A stretch of 64,000 nt of DNA from Rhodovulum sulfidophilum (GCA_003241785.1 QFPW01000003.1:179514-243513); one strand, 5' to 3'. Numbered from the stretch's first letter, positions 43,521 to 52,024 are shown. Made by a program: numbers and translations. Notes: generated from the letters alone by a model not told the origin.

Positions 43521-44780
43521 ATGGCGCGCCGGCTGACCGCGCTCGCGGCGCTCCTCTGCGCGCTGCCCGCCGTCGCGCAGGAGACGCCGCGGGTCTCGGT
43601 CACGCGCGACCCCGACGGTCCGGTCACCGTCGGCACACCGGTCACGATCACCGCGACCGTGCTGGTCCCGACCTGGATGCCGAGCCCGCCGGTCTGGCCC
43701 GATCTCGAGATCGCCGACGCGGTCACCCGGCTGCCCGACCGCGCCACTCATCCGCTGTCGCAACGGGTCGGGGAGGAGATGTGGTCGGGCCTGTCCCGCA
43801 GCTGGGAGATCATTCCGCAGCGCGCCGCCGACTATGATCTCGGCCCGGCCGAGATCGCGCTCACCTACGCCGATCCGGCGACGAGCCAGCCGGTCGAGGC
43901 CAGCGTGGCGCTCACCGACCTCGGCTTCACCGCCAGCCTGCCGCCGGGGGCGGAGGGGATGGACCCGTTCCTCGCCGCCTCGGCGCTCAGCCTCGCGGCG
44001 ACCGCGACCGGCCTGCCCGAGGCGCCGAAGCCGGGCGACGCCGTGACGCTGACGCTCACGACCACCGCCGTCGGGCCGCCGTCGATCCTGCTGCCGCCGC
44101 TCGCGGCGCGGATCGCGACGCCGGCGGGGCTGCGCGCCTATCCGAAGCAGCCGGTGCTCACCGACACGGCCGGAGAGCGGGGGGCGCCCCCGACCGCGAC
44201 CCGGACCGAGGCGGTGACCTATGTGATCGAGCAGCCGGGCGACTATGCCATCCCGGCGCCCGCGCTCGACTGGTGGAGCACCGCGACCAACGCCCGCGAG
44301 ACCGCGACGGCGGAGGGCCTCGCCTTCGAGGCCGCGGCGCCGCCGGGCTGGCACACCGAGAGCGGGGGCGGACCTGACCGTCGCCTCCTTCTCGGGGCGA
44401 TCGTCGCGGGCGCGGCGGCGCTGCTCATCGGCGTGCTGGTGTGGCGCGGCCGTGACCGCGCGCCGAAGCCTCCCTCGGAGCGGCGGCTCTATCACCGGCT
44501 GCGGCGCGCGGCCCGGAGCGGCGCGCCCGGAACGCTGCGCGGGCTGACGCTCGCCTGGCTTGCGCGCGCCCGGCCGGAGGATCCGGCGCCCACGCCCGCG
44601 ATCGAGGCAGCGCTGCGCCGGCTGGAGCGCGCGGCCTACGGCGCCGCCCCGGAGGCGCCGGGCCGCGACGACCGACGGGCGCTCCGCGCGGCGCTCGCCG
44701 CCGGGCGCGCGGAGTTCCGCGCCGCCGCGGTGGCGGCGCGGGCGCCGCGCCTGCCGCCGCTCAATCCGCCGGTTTCCTGA
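43521..44780 (+). CDS. BatD-like (oxygen tolerance) protein
   Basis: A 419-aa protein with a signal peptide (to about AVAQE 21), Ig-like beta domains (RVSVTRDPDGPVTVGTPVTITATV) and a membrane helix near 290-310 followed by a basic cytoplasmic tail. Layout and place at the end of the moxR/DUF58/VWA run fit BatD. Its 3' end overlaps the convergent HPP gene by 20 bp. Confidence 0.85.
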   Translation: MARRLTALAALLCALPAVAQETPRVSVTRDPDGPVTVGTPVTITATVLVPTWMPSPPVWPDLEIADAVTRLPDRATHPLSQRVGEEMWSGLSRSWEIIPQRAADYDLGPAEIALTYADPATSQPVEASVALTDLGFTASLPPGAEGMDPFLAASALSLAATATGLPEAPKPGDAVTLTLTTTAVGPPSILLPPLAARIATPAGLRAYPKQPVLTDTAGERGAPPTATRTEAVTYVIEQPGDYAIPAPALDWWSTATNARETATAEGLAFEAAAPPGWHTESGGGPDRRLLLGAIVAGAAALLIGVLVWRGRDRAPKPPSERRLYHRLRRAARSGAPGTLRGLTLAWLARARPEDPAPTPAIEAALRRLERAAYGAAPEAPGRDDRRALRAALAAGRAEFRAAAVAARAPRLPPLNPPVS

Positions 44781-45279
44781 TCGCGGCGCCTTCCGCCAGC
44801 CGGGCGAATTGGCGGTGGTAGAGCCGCGCGATCACGACCAGCGCCACGGCGCCGGTGAGCACGGGCGCGAGCAGGAACGACCACCCGGCGCCACCGCCGA
44901 GCAGGACCACCAGCGGGTCGCCGCCGGCCGGCGGATGCAGCGTGCCGGTGAGGCGCATGAGCGCGATCGCGAGGCCGACGCCGAGCGCGCAGGCGACGGG
45001 GCCGGAGCCGAGCAGCGCGAAGACGGCGACGCCGACGCCCGCCGAGAGCAGATGGCCGCCGATCACGTTGCGCGGCTGGGCGAGCGGGCTCTCGGGCAGC
45101 GCGAAGACCAGCACGGCGCTCGCGCCGAAGGGCGCGATCAGGAGCGCCTGGCCAAGCCGCGCGCTCAGCCCGGCGAGAAGCCCGATCGCGAGCGCGCCGC
45201 CGAGCCCCGCGACGAGCGCGGGCGGGCCGTGCCGCCGGAGATGCCCGGCGAGGCGGAAAAGCGGAGATGGGAATCGCAT
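44761..45279 (-). CDS. HPP-family integral membrane protein
   Basis: A 172-aa protein with four hydrophobic helices and the defining H-P-P motif in GTLHPPAGGDPLVV near residue 125. Chloroplast relatives transport nitrite; bacterial members are poorly defined. It follows the formate dehydrogenase gene on the same strand, but a strong hairpin separates them. No clear ribosome binding site precedes ATG 45279. Confidence 0.85.
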   Translation of the reverse strand: MRFPSPLFRLAGHLRRHGPPALVAGLGGALAIGLLAGLSARLGQALLIAPFGASAVLVFALPESPLAQPRNVIGGHLLSAGVGVAVFALLGSGPVACALGVGLAIALMRLTGTLHPPAGGDPLVVLLGGGAGWSFLLAPVLTGAVALVVIARLYHRQFARLAEGAAIRKPAD

Positions 45280-45297
45280 GCGATCGCTCGGAGCGGC

Positions 45298-45331
45298 GCC
45301 TCCCCGCCCGGCACGCGCCGCGCGGGGAGGC
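45298..45331 (-). terminator. terminator-like hairpin after formate dehydrogenase
   Basis: GCCTCCCCGC (45298-45307) pairs perfectly with GCGGGGAGGC (45322-45331) around a 14-nt loop, 8 bp beyond the fdh stop. Confidence 0.6.
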
Positions 45332-45338
45332 TGGCCGC

Positions 45339-46544
45339 TCAGTCGACCTTCTCGAACTTGGCCGCTTCCTCCGAGCCGCCGGTCGCGTCGCCCTTCGAGT
45401 AGGAATGCGCGCCGGTGCCCGCGAGCGCGCCGCCCTGGACGATCAGGTATTCGTCGCGGATCGGCCGGCCCTCGAAGAAGCATTCGAGGATCTCGCGCGT
45501 GCCGGCCGCGTAGCGGGTCTGCGCCGAGAGCGAGGTGCCGGAGATATGCGGCGTCATGCCGTGATGCGGCATCGAGCGCCACGGATGATCGCCCGGCGCC
45601 GGCTGCGGGAACCAGACGTCGCCCGCGTAGCCCGCGAGCTGGCCCGATTCCAGCGCGCGCACGATCGCGTCGCGGTCGCAGAGCTTGCCGCGCGCGGTGT
45701 TGACGAGATAGGCGCCGCGCTTGAAGAGCCTGAGCGTCTCGTCGTTGATCATGTGCTCGGTCTCCGGATGGAGCGGGCAGTTCAGCGTCACCACGTCGCA
45801 ATGCGGGTACATGTCCTCGCGCGTCGGGTGCCAGGTGAGGTTCAGCTCCTTCTCGACCGCTTCCGGCAGCCGGTGGCGGTCGGTGTAGTGCAGGTGCATG
45901 TCGAAGGGTTTCAGCAGACGCAGCACGCGCAGGCCGATGCGGCCCGCCGCGACGGTGCCGACATGCATCCCCTCGACGTCGTAGGACCGCGCCACGCAGT
46001 CGGCGATGTTCCAGCCGCCCTTCATCACCCAGTTGTAGGAGGGGATGTAGTTGCGCACGAGGCTCAGGATCTGCATCACCACGTGCTCGGCGACCGAGTT
46101 GGAGTTGCAGTAGGTGACCTCGGCCACGGTGATGCCGCGGTCGATCGCCGCCTGCAGGTCGACATGGTCCGAGCCGATGCCGGCGGTCAGCGCGAGTTTC
46201 AGCTTCGGCGCCTTCGCGATGCGCTCGGCGGTCAGGTAGGCGGGCCAGAACGGCTGCGAGATCACCACCTCGGCGTCGGCGAGATGCTTCTCGAGCTCGG
46301 AGTCGGGGCCGTCCTTGGACGAGGTGACGACGAATTCATGCCCGAGCGACTCGAGGTACTTCCGGAGCCCGAGCTCGCCCGAGACCGAGCCGAGCAGCGT
46401 GCCGGGCTGGAAGTCGATCGCCTTCGGCGTCGGCAGGGTCTGGCCGTCGGGATACTGGTCGATCCGGGGCAGATCGTCGCGCGCGTAGGCGGTCGGATAG
46501 CCGTCCACCGGATCGTCGTAGAGAACGCAGACAACCTTGGCCAT
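45339..46544 (-). CDS. fdh: NAD-dependent formate dehydrogenase
   Basis: A 401-aa D-2-hydroxyacid-dehydrogenase-fold enzyme that matches the well-studied methylotroph/Pseudomonas FDH position by position (offset +1): I123 in TAGIGSDH, N147 in TYCNSN, R285 in NTARGK, D309 and Q314 in AGDVWFPQPAP, H333 in MTPHISGTS, and NAD-selecting D222 in YTDRHR. It is metal-independent and oxidises formate to CO2, giving NADH. The gene is preceded by a 266-bp leader and a LysR gene on the same strand. Uses: energy from C1 units released by demethylation, or formate detoxification. Confidence 0.95.
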   Translation of the reverse strand: MAKVVCVLYDDPVDGYPTAYARDDLPRIDQYPDGQTLPTPKAIDFQPGTLLGSVSGELGLRKYLESLGHEFVVTSSKDGPDSELEKHLADAEVVISQPFWPAYLTAERIAKAPKLKLALTAGIGSDHVDLQAAIDRGITVAEVTYCNSNSVAEHVVMQILSLVRNYIPSYNWVMKGGWNIADCVARSYDVEGMHVGTVAAGRIGLRVLRLLKPFDMHLHYTDRHRLPEAVEKELNLTWHPTREDMYPHCDVVTLNCPLHPETEHMINDETLRLFKRGAYLVNTARGKLCDRDAIVRALESGQLAGYAGDVWFPQPAPGDHPWRSMPHHGMTPHISGTSLSAQTRYAAGTREILECFFEGRPIRDEYLIVQGGALAGTGAHSYSKGDATGGSEEAAKFEKVD

Positions 46545-46752
46545 GATGAAATCCTTTCCGTGTCGAGGCCCTCGAAAGCCCTCGCCCTGGCCACCGGGCA
46601 CGCGCGTTCCCGTTCCGGAACCCGCCGTCGAGGCGGTCGGAGGGGGCCCGTGGTCGCGGATCTTGGCTGGGCTGGGCTCCCTCCCGGGAGGCCTCTTGTT
46701 GCTCTGTCGCCCCTTGGGGGCAGCTCGGAGTCTGCGCCCCGGCCCCGGCGAA

Positions 46753-46763
46753 ATCCAATGGAT
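46753..46763. promoter_or_regulatory. TCCAAYGGA box upstream of formate dehydrogenase
   Basis: ATCCA-A-TGGAT is a perfect palindrome about 210 bp before the fdh start. Its core TCCAATGGA matches TCCAACGGA upstream of the LysR gene (47789-47797), suggesting one regulator binds both. The 266-bp gap 46545-46810 also holds the palindrome CCTCCCGGGAGG (46680-46691) and no gene. Confidence 0.45.
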
Positions 46764-46810
46764 CTTTTGCAACAAGCGATCGGCGGCGCCTATCGCCCGC
46801 CGCGCCTGGT

Positions 46811-47734
46811 TCAGTTCGCGACCGCGCGGTCGACGCCCGCGAAGCGCCGCTCGACCTCGGCCTTCGCGGCGCAGTCGTGCAGCGCCGAGACGATCGGCGA
46901 GCGGGGCGAGCGGTCGGAGAGCACGAGGCCGATCAGCTGGCTGTGCGCGGGCTCGGCCATCGGGCGCAGCACGAGATCGTCGGCCTTGCCGAAGACGAAG
47001 CCGAAGGTATGCGGCACGATCGCGCACCAGAGCCCGTTCCGCAGATGCGAGGCGACGCCGAGGAAGGAATTGCTGACCACGCGCGGGCGCAGCGACACCG
47101 CCGCGCTCTCGGCGATCGCGTCGAGGATGCGGCGGTTCTGCATGTCGTCGGAGAGGAGGCACAGCGGCTCGCCCGCCGCCTCGGCCCAGGAGATCTCCTC
47201 CCGGTCGCCGAGCGGATGATCGGCGCCGCAGGCGAAGACGTAGCGCTCGTGATAGAGCGGGACGCGCAGCACGTTGTCGATCGGCTCGTTCTCGAGATAG
47301 GTGATGCCGCCGTCGATCTCGAAGGTGCCGAGGCCCCGCTCGATCGCGCGCGAGGTCATCGAGCGCACCTCGATCATCGCGAGCGGATGCCGGGCGGAGA
47401 ACTGCTCGGACAGGAACGAGACCGCGGGCATGGCCGCCGGGATCACGCCGAGCCGGAGCTTGCCGGTCAGGCCCTGGCTGCGCCCGCCGAGGTCGTCCTT
47501 CAGGCTGTCGTAGTCGGCGAGGATCTGGCGGCCCCAGCGCAGCACCTTCTCGCCGTCGGGGGTGAGGGCGAGGAAGCGGTGGCTCCGCACGATCAGCGCC
47601 ACGTCGAGATCGTCCTCGATCTTGCGGATCGCCTGGCTCAGCGTCGGCTGGGTCACGTTGCAGAGCTGCGCCGCGCGGCCGAAATGCCGCTCGTCCGCGA
47701 GCGTCACGAAGAAGCGAAGATGCCGGATGAGCAT
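46811..47734 (-). CDS. LysR-type regulator of formate dehydrogenase (probable)
   Basis: A 307-aa LysR protein: helix-turn-helix in residues 1-60 (LRFFVTLADERHFGRAAQLCNVTQPTLSQAI) and an effector domain (TSRAIERGLGTFEIDGGITYLE). It is similar in layout to regulators encoded next to formate dehydrogenase genes. It lies upstream of fdh on the same strand, and identical core boxes precede both genes. Confidence 0.88.
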   Translation of the reverse strand: MLIRHLRFFVTLADERHFGRAAQLCNVTQPTLSQAIRKIEDDLDVALIVRSHRFLALTPDGEKVLRWGRQILADYDSLKDDLGGRSQGLTGKLRLGVIPAAMPAVSFLSEQFSARHPLAMIEVRSMTSRAIERGLGTFEIDGGITYLENEPIDNVLRVPLYHERYVFACGADHPLGDREEISWAEAAGEPLCLLSDDMQNRRILDAIAESAAVSLRPRVVSNSFLGVASHLRNGLWCAIVPHTFGFVFGKADDLVLRPMAEPAHSQLIGLVLSDRSPRSPIVSALHDCAAKAEVERRFAGVDRAVAN

Positions 47735-47780
47735 CGCAGACCGTCCCGCCGTTTGTTCCCGCCCTGCATAGCGCCGGGAC

Positions 47781-47804
47781 CGATATATTCCAACGGAAAT
47801 ATCG
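47781..47804. promoter_or_regulatory. near-perfect inverted repeat upstream of the LysR gene
   Basis: CGATATATTCC (47781-47791) and GGAAATATCG (47795-47804) are inverted around AAC with one bulged base. It lies about 50 bp before the LysR start and contains the TCCAACGGA core shared with the fdh leader. A typical LysR autoregulatory site. Confidence 0.55.
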
Positions 47805-47822
47805 CTCGGCGGGGGCGGGCGG

Positions 47823-48314
47823 TCAGCCGGTCTCGAAATCGCCCGGCTGGGGCGGCGCGATCGGGGTGAATTCGGCGCGGTCGGGCTTGAGATCGACGAG
47901 CGGCGTGCCGTCGAGGCAGTCGAGCCCGCGCACGAGCAGGGTGTGGTCGTCCGCCCGACCGATCAGAAGCGCGATCGAGGTGCCGATCGGATTCGGGCGC
48001 ACCGGGGTGCGGAGCGCGAAGACGCCGCGCGCCCGCCCGTCGCTGGCCGGGCTTTGCAGCACGAGGTCGCGGCGCGAGAGATGCAGCCAGTAGAGCACCT
48101 CGATCCGGGCGAAATCCCCGATCCCGGCGAGGCCGAGATGCCAGGGCGCGAAGAGCTCGATCCGGCAGACCGGGCCGTCCTCGCGGCCTTGGCGGGGCGC
48201 GCGGAGGCGCTCGGTCCAGGGCGTGCGGATCCGGCCGATGAAGCCGAGCGTGGCATCGGCGGCGGGCTCTCCGACCGCGACCTCGCCCGCGCGGATCTCG
48301 TTCTCGCGAACCAT
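47823..48314 (-). CDS. trmO: TrmO-like tRNA (t6A37) N6-methyltransferase (TsaA/UPF0066 family)
   Basis: A 163-aa TsaA-like protein: beta-barrel start LGFIGRIRTPWTERLRAP, RIEVLYWLHLSRRDL, and the signature VFALRTPVRPNPIGTSIALL followed by GLDCLDGTPLVDLKPD. It uses SAM and, in this family, methylates t6A at tRNA position 37. GAGGA precedes ATG 48314. Downstream of mop on the same strand but behind a hairpin. Presence beside molybdenum genes may be chance; the family is also found in metal and cofactor clusters. Confidence 0.85.
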   Translation of the reverse strand: MVRENEIRAGEVAVGEPAADATLGFIGRIRTPWTERLRAPRQGREDGPVCRIELFAPWHLGLAGIGDFARIEVLYWLHLSRRDLVLQSPASDGRARGVFALRTPVRPNPIGTSIALLIGRADDHTLLVRGLDCLDGTPLVDLKPDRAEFTPIAPPQPGDFETG

Positions 48315-48335
48315 GGTCCTCGCTTTCCGGGTAAT

Positions 48336-48360
48336 GCGCGCCGCGCCGGGCGCGGCGCGC
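48336..48360 (-). terminator. hairpin between mop and trmO
   Basis: GCGCGCCGCG (48336-48345) pairs perfectly with CGCGGCGCGC (48351-48360) around CCGGG. It lies 8 bp after the mop stop and may end the molABC-mop transcript. Confidence 0.6.
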
Positions 48361-48367
48361 GACGGGA

Positions 48368-48574
48368 TCAGTCGACGCCGACCATCACGTCCGAGGCTTT
48401 CACCACCGCGTAGGCGGTCTTGCCGACTTCGAGACCGAGGTCGTCCACCGCCTGGTTGGTGATCGAGGCGGTGACAACCGTGCCGCCGACGTCGATCCGG
48501 ACATGCGAGGTGGTCGCCCCCTTCGTCACCTCGACGATGGTGCCCTTGAGCGTGTTGCGGGCGCTGATCTTCAT
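48368..48574 (-). CDS. mop: molybdenum-binding molbindin, Mop/TOBE domain
   Basis: A 68-aa single TOBE domain: MKISARNTLKGTIVEVTKG, then SHVRIDVGGTVVTASITNQAVDDLGL and VKASDVMVGVD, the molbindin pattern. Such proteins assemble into rings that store molybdate or tungstate in the cytoplasm. AGGAGGAAC precedes ATG 48574. It directly follows the ABC importer genes, which supports molybdate as the transported ion. Confidence 0.92.
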   Translation of the reverse strand: MKISARNTLKGTIVEVTKGATTSHVRIDVGGTVVTASITNQAVDDLGLEVGKTAYAVVKASDVMVGVD

Positions 48575-48587
48575 GGGATGTTCCTCC

Positions 48588-49361
48588 TCAATGGTCCAGA
48601 ATCGGGACGCAGACCCGCCGGCCCGCGCCTTCGAGCGGGCCGATCGCCACGTCGACGTGATAGAGGTCGCGCAACGCGGCCGGCGTCAATACCGTGTCGG
48701 GGGGGCCGAGCGCGACGATCCGCCCCGCCGTCATCAGCGCGACGCGGTCGGCGCAGGCGAAGGCGTGGCTCGGGTCGTGCGTCGAGAGCACCACGGCGAT
48801 GCCGCGCGCCTTCAGGGCGCGGATCCGGCCGATGACCCGGGCCTGGTTGCCGAAATCGAGGCTCGCGGTCGGCTCGTCCATCACGATGAGCCCCGGCTCC
48901 TGCGCCAGCGCGCGGGCGATCAGCGCCATCTGCCGCTCGCCGCCGCTGATCTCGGTCACGCGGCGCCCGGCGAGATGGGCGATGCCGATCGCCGCCAGCG
49001 CCTCGCGCGCCACGGCGCGGTCCGCCGCCGTGGGGCGTGCGAAGAGGTCGACCCGGCTCGCCCGGCCCATCAGCGCGGTCTCCAGCACGGTGAAGGGGAA
49101 GGTCGGGGCGCCGGCCTGCGGTACGTAGCCCATGCGGCGCGCGAGGCCCACGCGGTCGAAATGCCCGAGCGGGCGGCCGTCGAGCTCGACGCGGCCGCCG
49201 AGCGGCGGCAGGAGGCCGAGCAGGGTGCGGAAGAGCGTGGTCTTGCCGCAGCCGTTCGGCCCGAGCAGGCAGAAGACCTCGCCCGGCGCGATTTCGAGCG
49301 TCACGCCGGCGCCGACCGGGGCGTGGCGATGGCCGAAGGCGAGATCGCGCGCGGCGAGCAT
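48588..49361 (-). CDS. molC: ABC transporter ATPase, FecE/MolC-like, probable molybdate/tungstate importer
   Basis: A 257-aa ATPase: Walker A GPNGCGKTT near residue 35, signature ISGGERQ, Walker B LIVMDEPTASLD, H-loop STHDPSHAF. It resembles vitamin-B12/iron-type importers (FecE, BtuD, MolC). ATG 49361 shares a base with the permease stop; GTG 49370 is an alternative. The mop gene downstream and the ModE-like regulator upstream point to molybdate rather than iron or cobalamin; this is inference from context. Confidence 0.82.
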   Translation of the reverse strand: MLAARDLAFGHRHAPVGAGVTLEIAPGEVFCLLGPNGCGKTTLFRTLLGLLPPLGGRVELDGRPLGHFDRVGLARRMGYVPQAGAPTFPFTVLETALMGRASRVDLFARPTAADRAVAREALAAIGIAHLAGRRVTEISGGERQMALIARALAQEPGLIVMDEPTASLDFGNQARVIGRIRALKARGIAVVLSTHDPSHAFACADRVALMTAGRIVALGPPDTVLTPAALRDLYHVDVAIGPLEGAGRRVCVPILDH

Positions 49362-50383
49362 CAGCGCCACCCCCGCCGGGCGGTGACGAGGAGCCAGATG
49401 AAGAACGGCGCGCCGATCGCCGCCGTCAGGATGCCGAGCGGCACCTCGATCGGCGCGATGGTGCGCGCGAGCGTGTCGACCGCGACGAGATAGCCGCCGC
49501 CGAGCATCAGCGCGGCGGGCAGCAGCCGGCCGAAATCGGGGCCGGCGAGGGCGCGCGCGACATGCGGCACCACGAGGCCGATCCAGCCGATGACCCCGGA
49601 GATCGAGACCGCCGCCGCCGTGATCAGCGTGGCCGAGGCAATGAGCACGAGCCGCAGCCGGGCCGTCTCGACGCCGAGCGCGCGCGCCTCCTCCTCATCG
49701 AGCGTCATGAGGTTCATCCGCCAGCTCAGGAGCGCCATCGGCGCGAGGCCCAGCAGGACCGCGGGCAGGATCGAGAGGAGATCGCCGCGGGTGACGCTCG
49801 CGAGGCTGCCGAGCAGCCAGAAGGTGATCGCGGGCAGCTGGTTATAAGGGTCGGCCAGCACCTTCAGCAGCGAGACGCAGGCGCCGATCAAAGCGCCGAT
49901 CGCGACGCCCGCGAGGACCAGCACCAGCGCCGGGTCGCGGCCGCGCGCGGCCGCGCCGACGAGATAGACGAGCGCCACCGCGCCGACCCCGCCGGCGAAG
50001 GCGAGGCTCTGGATCGCGAGCACCGGCAGCGAGAGGAAGATGCCGAGCACCGCGCCGAGGCTCGCGCCCGCCGAGACGCCGAGGATGTCCGGCGAGACCA
50101 GGGGGTTGCGGAACAGCCCCTGATAGACCGCGCCCGCGGCGGCGAGCGCCGCGCCGACGCAGAGCCCCGCGCCGACCCGGGGCAGACGCACCTGCCAGAC
50201 CACGGTCTCGGCCGTCGCGGGCAGGCCGCTCGGGACGCCCGCGAGCCGCGCGGCGATGATCCGGAGCACGTCGCCGGGCGCCACGGGATAGCGCCCGACG
50301 CAGAGCGCCACGAGCACGACGGCGAGGAGCAGCGCCAGCGGCGGAAGCCAGGCCCGAGCGCGGCCCGCGGATCCCGCGCTCAC
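49361..50383 (-). CDS. molB: ABC transporter permease, FecCD/MolB-like
   Basis: A 340-aa FecCD-type permease with about ten hydrophobic helices. Landmarks are VWQVRLPRVGAGLCVGAALAAAGAVYQGLFRNPLVSPDILGVSAGASLG and SISGVIGWIGLVVPHVARAL, both classic for this family (only partly quoted in the literature consensus). GTG 50383 overlaps the binding-protein stop (GTGA). Importer channel for the molA-like product. Confidence 0.85.
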   Translation of the reverse strand: MSAGSAGRARAWLPPLALLLAVVLVALCVGRYPVAPGDVLRIIAARLAGVPSGLPATAETVVWQVRLPRVGAGLCVGAALAAAGAVYQGLFRNPLVSPDILGVSAGASLGAVLGIFLSLPVLAIQSLAFAGGVGAVALVYLVGAAARGRDPALVLVLAGVAIGALIGACVSLLKVLADPYNQLPAITFWLLGSLASVTRGDLLSILPAVLLGLAPMALLSWRMNLMTLDEEEARALGVETARLRLVLIASATLITAAAVSISGVIGWIGLVVPHVARALAGPDFGRLLPAALMLGGGYLVAVDTLARTIAPIEVPLGILTAAIGAPFFIWLLVTARRGWR

Positions 50384-51420
50384 GGCGCCGGGGTGGTGCC
50401 GGCGAGCAGCGTGTCGAGCTCGGCCTCGGTGAGATCGACGTGGTAGAACAGCTCGTAGAACTCGCGCGTCCGGGCGCGGAGCGCCTCGGGCGCCTCGCCC
50501 GGATAGAGGACGGAGGTCAGCCAATCGACGCCGATCAGCCGGTTCACGCCGGGCGGCGCGTCGAACCAGCCGAAGGGCAGGGCGGGGGCGCGGTAGACGC
50601 GGCCCTCGCGCACCGCCGTCACGCCGGCCCAGAGCGGATCGGTCAGGACGGTCCGCTGAAAGGCCGGATCCTGCGCGAGGATCACTTGCGGATCCCAGCC
50701 CAGCACCTGCTCGACCGAGACATTGGCGAGGCCGCCGCCGCCTGCCGCCTCGGCCACGTTCTCCGCGCCGACGAAGGCGAGCACCTCCATGTTGATCGAG
50801 CCGGCGAGCCCGGTCTCGAGCCCGTCCGGTCCCCGGCCGTAATAGACCCGGGGCCGCTCCGCCGCCGGGATGGCGGCGACCCGCGCGCGCGCCCGGGCCA
50901 GCGTCTCCTCGGCGAAGACGGCGCGCGCCTCCGCCGCCTCGGGCACGCCGAGCAGCGCCCCGACCTCGCGCAGCGTCTCGGGCGTCCGCGCGATGGCGCC
51001 GTCGATCAGCACATAGGGGATGCCGGTCTGCTCCTGCACCCGGTCGGCGAGCGAGGCATAGGTCGGATCGACCGAGCCGACGTCGAGGATGAGGTCCGGG
51101 GCCGCCGCGAGCACCGTTTCCATGTTCGCGGTATTGCCGCGCCCGGTCAGCCGGCCATAGGCCGGCAGGTCGCGATAGGGCGCGGCGAGGAACGGCTTCT
51201 CCGCGGCGCTCGGTTCGCGGACCCAGCCGACCAGCGTCTCGGGCGCCAGCGCGTAGACGAGCACCGAGGCTGGCGGGCCCGCGGTGAGCACCCGCTTCGG
51301 GGCATCGGGAACCTCGACGGTCCGCCCGGCCGCGTCGGTGAAGGGTCGCGCCCAGCCCGGGACGGCGATGCCGGCCACCATGAGGGCGGTGGCCAGGGAA
51401 AGGAACGCGCGCCGCGACAT
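50380..51420 (-). CDS. molA: ABC transporter binding protein, TroA-like/MolA-like
   Basis: A 346-aa periplasmic protein with a twin-arginine-like start (MSRRAFLSLATALMVAG) and signal peptide to about residue 24. The cluster A-III fold is indicated by FTDAAGRTVEVPDAPKRVL and by AAPDLILDVGSVDPTYASLADRVQEQTG. Family members bind haem, cobalamin, siderophores, or molybdate/tungstate (MolA). The neighbouring mop and ModE-like genes favour the last. GGAGA precedes ATG 51420. Confidence 0.82.
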   Translation of the reverse strand: MSRRAFLSLATALMVAGIAVPGWARPFTDAAGRTVEVPDAPKRVLTAGPPASVLVYALAPETLVGWVREPSAAEKPFLAAPYRDLPAYGRLTGRGNTANMETVLAAAPDLILDVGSVDPTYASLADRVQEQTGIPYVLIDGAIARTPETLREVGALLGVPEAAEARAVFAEETLARARARVAAIPAAERPRVYYGRGPDGLETGLAGSINMEVLAFVGAENVAEAAGGGGLANVSVEQVLGWDPQVILAQDPAFQRTVLTDPLWAGVTAVREGRVYRAPALPFGWFDAPPGVNRLIGVDWLTSVLYPGEAPEALRARTREFYELFYHVDLTEAELDTLLAGTTPAP

Positions 51421-51463
51421 CCGAAGTCTCCCGTCGAGGAAAGCGTTCCCTTGCTATGTCCGA

Positions 51464-51485
51464 GCGGCTATATCGGTCAAGCCGC
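51464..51485. promoter_or_regulatory. candidate ModE-type operator between molA and the ModE-like gene
   Basis: GCGGCT (51464-51469) and AGCCGC (51480-51485) are inverted around ATATCGGTCA; the left half CGGCTATAT resembles the CGNTATAT half-site of ModE boxes. Located in the 128-bp divergent gap. Confidence 0.4.
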
Positions 51486-51548
51486 CTGACCGGATCTTTC
51501 GGCCAGGCTTCGGCGCCAGCATCGTCGCAAGCGGAACGAGGGTCGGAA

Positions 51549-51908
51549 GTGTCCAGGCAGGCAATCAGTCTCCGCGTCGATCTCGCCGGCGGCGCCCGGA
51601 TCGGGCCGGGCAAGGTCGAGCTGCTCGAGCATATCGCGGCGCGGGGCTCGATCTCGGCCGGCGCGCGCGAGATGAGCATGTCCTACAAGCGCGCCTGGAC
51701 GCTGATCGAGGAGATGAACGGCTTCTTCCAGGAGCCGGTGGTCGCCGCGAAGAAGGGCGGCCAGAAGGGCGGCGGCGCCGAGCTGACCGAGACCGGCCGC
51801 GCCCTCGTCGCGCGCTACCGCGCCATCGAGCGCGCCGCCGAGGCGGCGGCGGCGCCCCATGTCGCGGATCTGCGCGGCAGGATGGCGGACGACGGCCCGG
51901 CGCGCTGA
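51549..51908 (+). CDS. ModE-like N-terminal regulator, single helix-turn-helix domain
   Basis: A 119-aa protein consisting only of the ModE N-terminal winged helix (KVELLEHIAARGSISAGAREMSMSYKRAWTLIEEMN) and an ELTETGRALVARYRAIE helix. The molybdate-binding TOBE domains of full ModE are absent, as in many alphaproteobacterial ModE-like proteins. GTG 51549 is chosen for its normal N-terminus; an upstream ATG 51456 would start in the operator. Divergent from molA, so the probable repressor of molABC-mop. Confidence 0.85.
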   Translation: MSRQAISLRVDLAGGARIGPGKVELLEHIAARGSISAGAREMSMSYKRAWTLIEEMNGFFQEPVVAAKKGGQKGGGAELTETGRALVARYRAIERAAEAAAAPHVADLRGRMADDGPAR

Positions 51909-52024
51909 GCCGGAGGGCGATCCACCTCCCCCGGCGCGCGAGCGGCGGGCGTGGAGGTCCCGGGTCGAGCCCGGGACGGCGCGCCGCCCGGCGGGAGGCG
52001 GAGCTTGAAAGGACGCCGCGAAGA

